A stretch of 64,000 nucleotides of DNA. Origin: FEB-10 sp963710645 (GTDB lineage Bacteria > Acidobacteriota > Thermoanaerobaculia > Thermoanaerobaculales > Sulfomarinibacteraceae). Location of the stretch: the NCBI GenBank assembly GCA_963710645.1, contig CAVQBD010000009.1, positions 1,178,001 through 1,242,000 of the forward strand, written 5' to 3'. Made by a program: the position numbers and the translations under genes. Under the pieces are notes generated by a model. That model ran no database searches and was not told the origin of the DNA. It was given only the letters and a program-made list of their open reading frames with translations. The first letter of the stretch is position 1; each line of letters opens with the position of its first letter. Below are positions 60,353 through 64,000 of this stretch, one piece after another.

Positions 60353-61219
60353 CTATCCGTCGAGCTCGACCACGGCGTGCCGCGCGAGGGTGATCATGGC
60401 CGCCGTCAGCGGCAGCAGCAATCCCACCAGGAACTGGGCGATGAGGATCACCGGGCTCACCGAAATCTCCGGCAGGGCGAGCGCCTCGGCGATCCGCGAC
60501 AGGCCTCCCGTGACCATCAACGTCCCCACCACGGACAGACCGCCGGCAACCAGACCCGGCGCGGCGGTGGCCACCAGGAATGGTGCTTGGAGGGTCGCCT
60601 CGGTGGCGCCCACCAGCCGCATGATCGTGATTTCGTCGGCGTGACGGAAGAGCTCCAAATGGACCCACACTCCCGCCAGCAGGGCCGCGGACAGCAGGAG
60701 GACCACGCTGGACCCGGCCAGTACCAGACCGAGGCCCCGAGCGGCCAAACCAAGGACCCGCCGAATGGGAACCCTGGGTCCCACAGCAATCACCGCCGGG
60801 CTCTTCGCCAGCACCGACACCGACTCGGGATCAGATACCGTAATCTCCACCAGCGGCGGAAGCATGGCCGCGCCGTCGTCCTCCAGCAGATCGGTCAGGT
60901 AGGGAAACCAGTGGATCAGGCGGTCCGCCAATTCATCCGGAGCCACCAATTGAAGGCTCCAGTCGGGGTGCGACTCGCCCTGAGACTGCATCCACTCCTG
61001 GCGCTGCTCGGCATCCATGTGAGGATGAAGCAGCACGGCCACCACGTTGGCCTCCTCCGCCAGCCCCACCACCGGGTCCAGCCACCGCATCACCGAAAGG
61101 GTCACCCCGGCCAGACACACCGGGATCGCCAGGGCCAGGGCCAGCCCGAGACTGATCACCAGGCGTTGGCGCAGCAGCAACCATCCTTCGGCCAAGGCGT
61201 GCCTGATCACGGCGGCCAC
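60353..61219 (-). CDS. ftsX: cell division protein FtsX
   Basis: The 288-residue integral membrane partner of FtsE has one helix near the N-terminus (about 24-46), a periplasmic domain (about 50-150), and three more helices (about 165-190, 222-245 and 260-283). Features of the FtsX/MacB C-domain are visible (HADEITIMRLVGATEATLQAPFLV, about 191-214). It regulates peptidoglycan hydrolases during division. It overlaps ftsE by 13 nt. The C-terminus ends at the boundary of the repeat-rich gap. Confidence 0.9.
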   Translation of the reverse strand: MAAVIRHALAEGWLLLRQRLVISLGLALALAIPVCLAGVTLSVMRWLDPVVGLAEEANVVAVLLHPHMDAEQRQEWMQSQGESHPDWSLQLVAPDELADRLIHWFPYLTDLLEDDGAAMLPPLVEITVSDPESVSVLAKSPAVIAVGPRVPIRRVLGLAARGLGLVLAGSSVVLLLSAALLAGVWVHLELFRHADEITIMRLVGATEATLQAPFLVATAAPGLVAGGLSVVGTLMVTGGLSRIAEALALPEISVSPVILIAQFLVGLLLPLTAAMITLARHAVVELDG

Positions 61220-61875
61220 ATCCCATCGAAGTGGATACCGCCCCGGTGGAGGATGAGGGTGCGCGCCGGGATGGATTCCAGCAGGCTGTGATCGTGGGTG
61301 GCGACCAGCACCGTGGCGCCCTGGTAATTGATGTCGCAGAGCAAGCTGAGCAGCTCCCCGGCGAGATCAGCGTCCAAATTGCCGGTGGGCTCGTCGGCCA
61401 AAATCAGACGCGGCTGGTAGGCCAGAGCACGGGCGATGGCCACCCGTTGCTGCTCGCCGCCCGACAGCGCCTCCGGCAGGGCAGACTGGCGGTGGTGGAG
61501 CCCCAGTCTCTTGAGTACGTTGTAGGCTCGGCGGTGGGCCTCCCTAGGTGCGACGCCGTGAAAACGCAGCACGAAGGTGATGTTCTCCAGCACCGTCTTG
61601 CGCTTGAGGAGCTTGAAGTCCTGGAAGATGACGCCCACCTTGCGGCGCAGCAACGGCAGACGGGCTCGGGAAATCTCATCGACCCTCTCGCCGGCCACCC
61701 AGACTTCACCTGCGGTGGGCTTCTCCGCAGCGTACAACAGCCGCAGCAGGGTCGTCTTGCCGGCCCCCGAGGGTCCCGTGACAAAGATGAACTCGCCGCC
61801 GTCCACGGTGAGATCCAGGTCCTTCAGAACCTGACGGCCGTCGTACTCCTTGTCCACGTGGCGCAGTCGTATCAC
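61207..61875 (-). CDS. ftsE: cell division ATP-binding protein FtsE
   Basis: The 222-residue ABC ATPase has Walker A TGPSGAGKTTLLRLL (about 34-48), the ABC signature LSGGEQQRVAIARAL (about 139-153), Walker B RLILADEPTGNLD (about 157-169) and the H-loop (VLVATHD, about 188-194). The Phe-rich Q-loop VGVIFQDFKLLKRKTVLENI is typical of FtsE. It forms the FtsEX complex with the next gene. The start is GTG at 61875 with no clear ribosome site. Confidence 0.95.
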   Translation of the reverse strand: MIRLRHVDKEYDGRQVLKDLDLTVDGGEFIFVTGPSGAGKTTLLRLLYAAEKPTAGEVWVAGERVDEISRARLPLLRRKVGVIFQDFKLLKRKTVLENITFVLRFHGVAPREAHRRAYNVLKRLGLHHRQSALPEALSGGEQQRVAIARALAYQPRLILADEPTGNLDADLAGELLSLLCDINYQGATVLVATHDHSLLESIPARTLILHRGGIHFDGMWPP

Positions 61876-61999
61876 TGGTGGATGAGCCCCCCCATCCCGA
61901 GAATTTGCCGTCGCGATCGCTTTCGATTCCCCAGGCCGCCCGGAGTGCCTTCAGGGGTCGAGATTGTACCATTGGGTCATCAACCTCCGGAGGTGAAGC

Positions 62000-62728
62000 G
62001 TGGTGTCCGATCAGCCATCCATTGCCCTCCAGGTCGCTGTAGGCGACGAACAGGCGCTCCGGCTGTCCGACGGCGATGCCACCGTGGTTTTCGGCCTCGG
62101 CCCCGCCACGGGCCGTTCCACCGACGGGGGACGGCTCCTCGAAGTGGCCCGTGCGCTCGGCCTCCGGGCAACACGGTGGGCCCGCCAGATGCACGGATCG
62201 ACGGTGGTTCGAGTGGCCTCTCCGCTCACCGAACCCGAGGCCTGCGTCGGCGTTGCCGACGGTCTCCTGACATCGGAACCGGGTGTGGGACTGGCGGTGT
62301 GGACCGCTGACTGCGTCCCCGTGATCCTGGTCGCCCCGGGGGCGGTGGCCGCGGTCCACGCCGGGTGGCGGGGCTGTGCCGATGGCATTGCCGCCGTCGC
62401 CGTGGCTCGGCTGACGGCGCTCGACGCCACACCACCGGAGAGGCTCTCTGCCTATCTGGGACCGGCCATCTCCGCCCGCCACTACGAGGTGGGCCCCGAG
62501 GTCGTGGCAACCCTTGCCGCCACCGGGGTCGACCCCACGTTCTGGCTCAACGATGACAGGGTGGATCTCAGGAGCTTTCTGACCGCCCAACTCGCCAACA
62601 TCGGAGTCAGCAGGATCCATCGGGTCGGGCCGTGCACCTTTCACAGCCCCGAGCTCGCCTCCTACCGCCGTGACGGCGAGGAGGCCGGTCGGCAGTGGTC
62701 TCTTGCCTACCGCACACCCACACAGTGA
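62000..62728 (+). CDS. pgeF: PgeF/YfiH-family multicopper-like purine nucleoside phosphorylase (laccase domain)
   Basis: The 242-residue protein belongs to the DUF152/YfiH family, known as a copper-containing laccase-type enzyme with purine nucleoside phosphorylase or adenosine deaminase activity. It has the Cys-His metal motif in VWTADCVPVILVAP (about 98-111), VHAGWRGCADGI (His and second Cys, about 118-129) and the C-terminal GPAISARHYEVGPEV. A CCGGAGGTGA site precedes the GTG start at 62000. It is divergent from ftsE and often lies near division genes in bacteria. Confidence 0.93.
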   Translation: MVSDQPSIALQVAVGDEQALRLSDGDATVVFGLGPATGRSTDGGRLLEVARALGLRATRWARQMHGSTVVRVASPLTEPEACVGVADGLLTSEPGVGLAVWTADCVPVILVAPGAVAAVHAGWRGCADGIAAVAVARLTALDATPPERLSAYLGPAISARHYEVGPEVVATLAATGVDPTFWLNDDRVDLRSFLTAQLANIGVSRIHRVGPCTFHSPELASYRRDGEEAGRQWSLAYRTPTQ

Positions 62729-62827
62729 ACAGTAATCAGTGAATAGTGAATAGTTGATGTTCGTAGTGGCGTTGGGGCGCAGTATTCGCGCCACCATCCA
62801 CCAGCTATTCACTATTGACTATTCACT
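62721..62827. repeat. TGAATAG arrays flanking the pgeF-rlmN convergent gap
   Basis: TGAATAG-type units occur at about 62723-62756 and, in the opposite sense, CTATTCA units at about 62804-62827. The second array includes the last codons and stop of rlmN. The two arrays are inverted relative to each other and could pair. Confidence 0.88.
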
Positions 62828-63837
62828 TGTCCCTTGAGTTGGCCGCAGGCTCCGGCCACGTCGAGGCCTCTCGACCAACGAACGGTCGCCGTCAGTCCGC
62901 GCTCGGACAAGGCCGCAGCGAACCGGTTGATCGCATCGTCTGCGGGCCGGTGCAGCCCCGGCAGGTGCTGCGGGTCCTCGTTGAATGGGATGACGTTGAC
63001 CTTGCTCGGGATCCCGTGCAGCAGCCGGGAAATCAGCGCGGGATCACTCTCCTGATCGTTGAAATCTCGGATCAGCACGTACTCGAAGGTGACCCGGCGA
63101 CCACGCTCGAGGGGAAAGCCCCGCACCTCGGCCATCAGGTCGTCCAGCGGGTAGCGGGCGGTGATCGGCATGATCTCGTTTCGCCTCTTCTGGTCAGGTG
63201 CGTTCAACGAAATCGCCAGTTTGGGCCGACGGGGTCGTCGGGCGAGCCATTGGATGCCCGGAAGGATGCCGGCGGTGGACACCGTGATGCGTTTCGGGCT
63301 CACGCGCTCGTACAGCACATTCAGCGCGGCGCCGAGGTGGCGGGTGTTCAACAACGGCTCACCCATCCCCATGAACACGATATTCACCCGTTGCACGTCA
63401 TCGGCAGCGGACCGCAGCATGGTCCGATACTGGCCGACGATCTCTTCGGGTCTCAGGTTGCGCCCCGCCCCGAGCGCGCCGGTGACGCAGAACCGGCAAC
63501 CGACCGCGCAGCCGGCCTGAGTTGACAAACAGAGGGTCAGCTTGCGGTCCTCGGGCATGGCGACGCCCTCCACCGTCACGCCGTCTGTGAGACGGAAGAG
63601 GAACTTCCGGGACCCGTCAGCGCTGACCCGCATCTCCACCACCTCGGGGTCTTCGATGACAAATACCTCCCCGAGACGCCGCCGGAGATCCGCCGGCAGG
63701 TTGGTCATTTCATCGAAGCTGGTGGCGTGACGCTGGAGGATCCAATGCGCCACCTGCCGGCTCCGGAAGGAGCGATCGGTGTGGGGCGCCACCAGACTCT
63801 CGATCTCCTCGGCCGGTCTACCAATCAGGTTGGTCAT
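62812..63837 (-). CDS. rlmN: dual-specificity 23S rRNA/tRNA methyltransferase RlmN
   Basis: RlmN is a radical-SAM enzyme that methylates C2 of A2503 in 23S rRNA and A37 in some tRNAs. From ATG 63837 (GGAGG site) it has 341 residues. The radical-SAM cysteines are in CAVGCRFCVTG (CxxxCxxC, about 110-120), with MGMGEPLLN, VSTAGILPGI and the C-terminal catalytic Cys in WSRGLDVAGACGQL (about 331). The last residues, VNSQ, and stop come from the CTATTCA array. The family normally ends near the GACGQL region, so only the last few residues are altered. Confidence 0.96.
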   Translation of the reverse strand: MTNLIGRPAEEIESLVAPHTDRSFRSRQVAHWILQRHATSFDEMTNLPADLRRRLGEVFVIEDPEVVEMRVSADGSRKFLFRLTDGVTVEGVAMPEDRKLTLCLSTQAGCAVGCRFCVTGALGAGRNLRPEEIVGQYRTMLRSAADDVQRVNIVFMGMGEPLLNTRHLGAALNVLYERVSPKRITVSTAGILPGIQWLARRPRRPKLAISLNAPDQKRRNEIMPITARYPLDDLMAEVRGFPLERGRRVTFEYVLIRDFNDQESDPALISRLLHGIPSKVNVIPFNEDPQHLPGLHRPADDAINRFAAALSERGLTATVRWSRGLDVAGACGQLKGQVNSQ

Positions 63838-64000
63838 CGGCCTCCTGCCGCGGCCGGCTCTTCCGCGAGCGGTGGCGGGTGGGCGAAATCCCCAAAGTGG
63901 CGAGGAATCTGGCGTCTTGGGCATCCAGGCGGTAATTTGTGTCGGCGGCCCTCGGGTCGACGTGAATGTGAACGGTGCCCTCCTGGGATGAGAGCATTCC
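63818..64000 (-). CDS. possible C-terminal part of a gene upstream of rlmN
   Basis: An open minus-strand frame enters from beyond the window and runs to TAG at 63818-63820, overlapping the rlmN start by 20 nt. It reads SSQEGTVHIHVDPRAADTNY in part, then a basic tail SRKSRPRQEADD. Codon use looks coding-like (mostly G or C third positions), but no family is recognised in the 60 residues visible. Confidence 0.4.
   Translation of the reverse strand, partial: GMLSSQEGTVHIHVDPRAADTNYRLDAQDARFLATLGISPTRHRSRKSRPRQEADDQPDW

Overview
The window is GC-rich bacterial chromosome with a Gram-negative envelope: BamD, ExbB/ExbD/TonB, RseP, LysM and lipoprotein genes are all present. There is no ribosomal RNA, phage or recognisable transposase. 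Menaquinone genes (menG, a UbiA/MqnP-like prenyltransferase), type I-alpha glutamine synthetase, SelB, a one-TM PASTA gene beside rpe, a receiver-kinase-TonB fusion, and a secreted propeller ending in an F-x-DG-x-E-x-GD-x-S-x-W tail together suggest Acidobacteriota, perhaps the Thermoanaerobaculia side. That placement is inference, not a database result.

Layout. 1-5.6 kb: Sua5/TsaC (cut by the window edge) and recN on the minus strand, then a cupin, menG, folD and coaE. 5.1-8.3 kb: rdgB, an FHA-GAF-adenylate cyclase and an unknown secreted protein. 8.4-16 kb: truA, then a uppS-cdsA-[dxr remnant]-rseP envelope cluster, then PASTA-rpe-bamD and a LysM protein closed by a strong terminator. 16-17.7 kb: ferritin-like gene, tadA, two tRNA-Ser genes and the small SRP RNA. 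18-25.5 kb: glycosyltransferase-like, a TonB_C-like secreted protein, selB, a CYTH/nucleotidyltransferase pair, a pseudopilin-like gene and comEA. 25.9-31.5 kb: ubiA, a deoxynucleoside kinase, serS, an HD protein and glnA.

31.8-36.7 kb is the most intriguing coding block. Two divergent paralogues join a cytidylate-kinase-like domain to a BON domain (one also carries a CBS pair). The longer one overlaps a SLC13/DASS anion transporter gene that is followed by a beta-carbonic anhydrase. The shared upstream region holds a CRP/FNR-type palindrome. 36.7-46 kb: a DUF6125-like protein, a PolX-like protein without its polymerase core, SRPBCC, GFA and LprI-MliC proteins, a large SBBP propeller, a GNAT-zinc-ribbon fusion, a VOC protein, two membrane proteins and an FMN-binding protein. 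46.4-51.5 kb: glyA-rpiB-dgt-folC-accD. 51.6-54.4 kb: a small coiled-coil gene and the receiver-kinase-TonB gene. 54.5-59.7 kb: yebC, ruvC, then exbB-exbD-exbD-tonB-TPR. 60.3-64 kb: ftsEX, pgeF and rlmN.

The non-coding DNA is unusual. Almost every gap holds short tandem arrays with a 7-bp unit (for example CTATTCA, ATTCGAA, GGGGCTC, CAATCTG, TTCCGGG). The C-terminal codons and stop of three genes (rdgB, the GFA gene, rlmN) lie inside such arrays. Larger gaps carry a modular element with conserved flanks around a hairpin whose stem sequence differs in every copy while pairing is kept. Finally, recN, the PASTA gene, the gene at 19351, selB and the CYTH gene all have a TANNNT hexamer exactly 6 nt before the start and no obvious Shine-Dalgarno sequence, which suggests leaderless transcripts.
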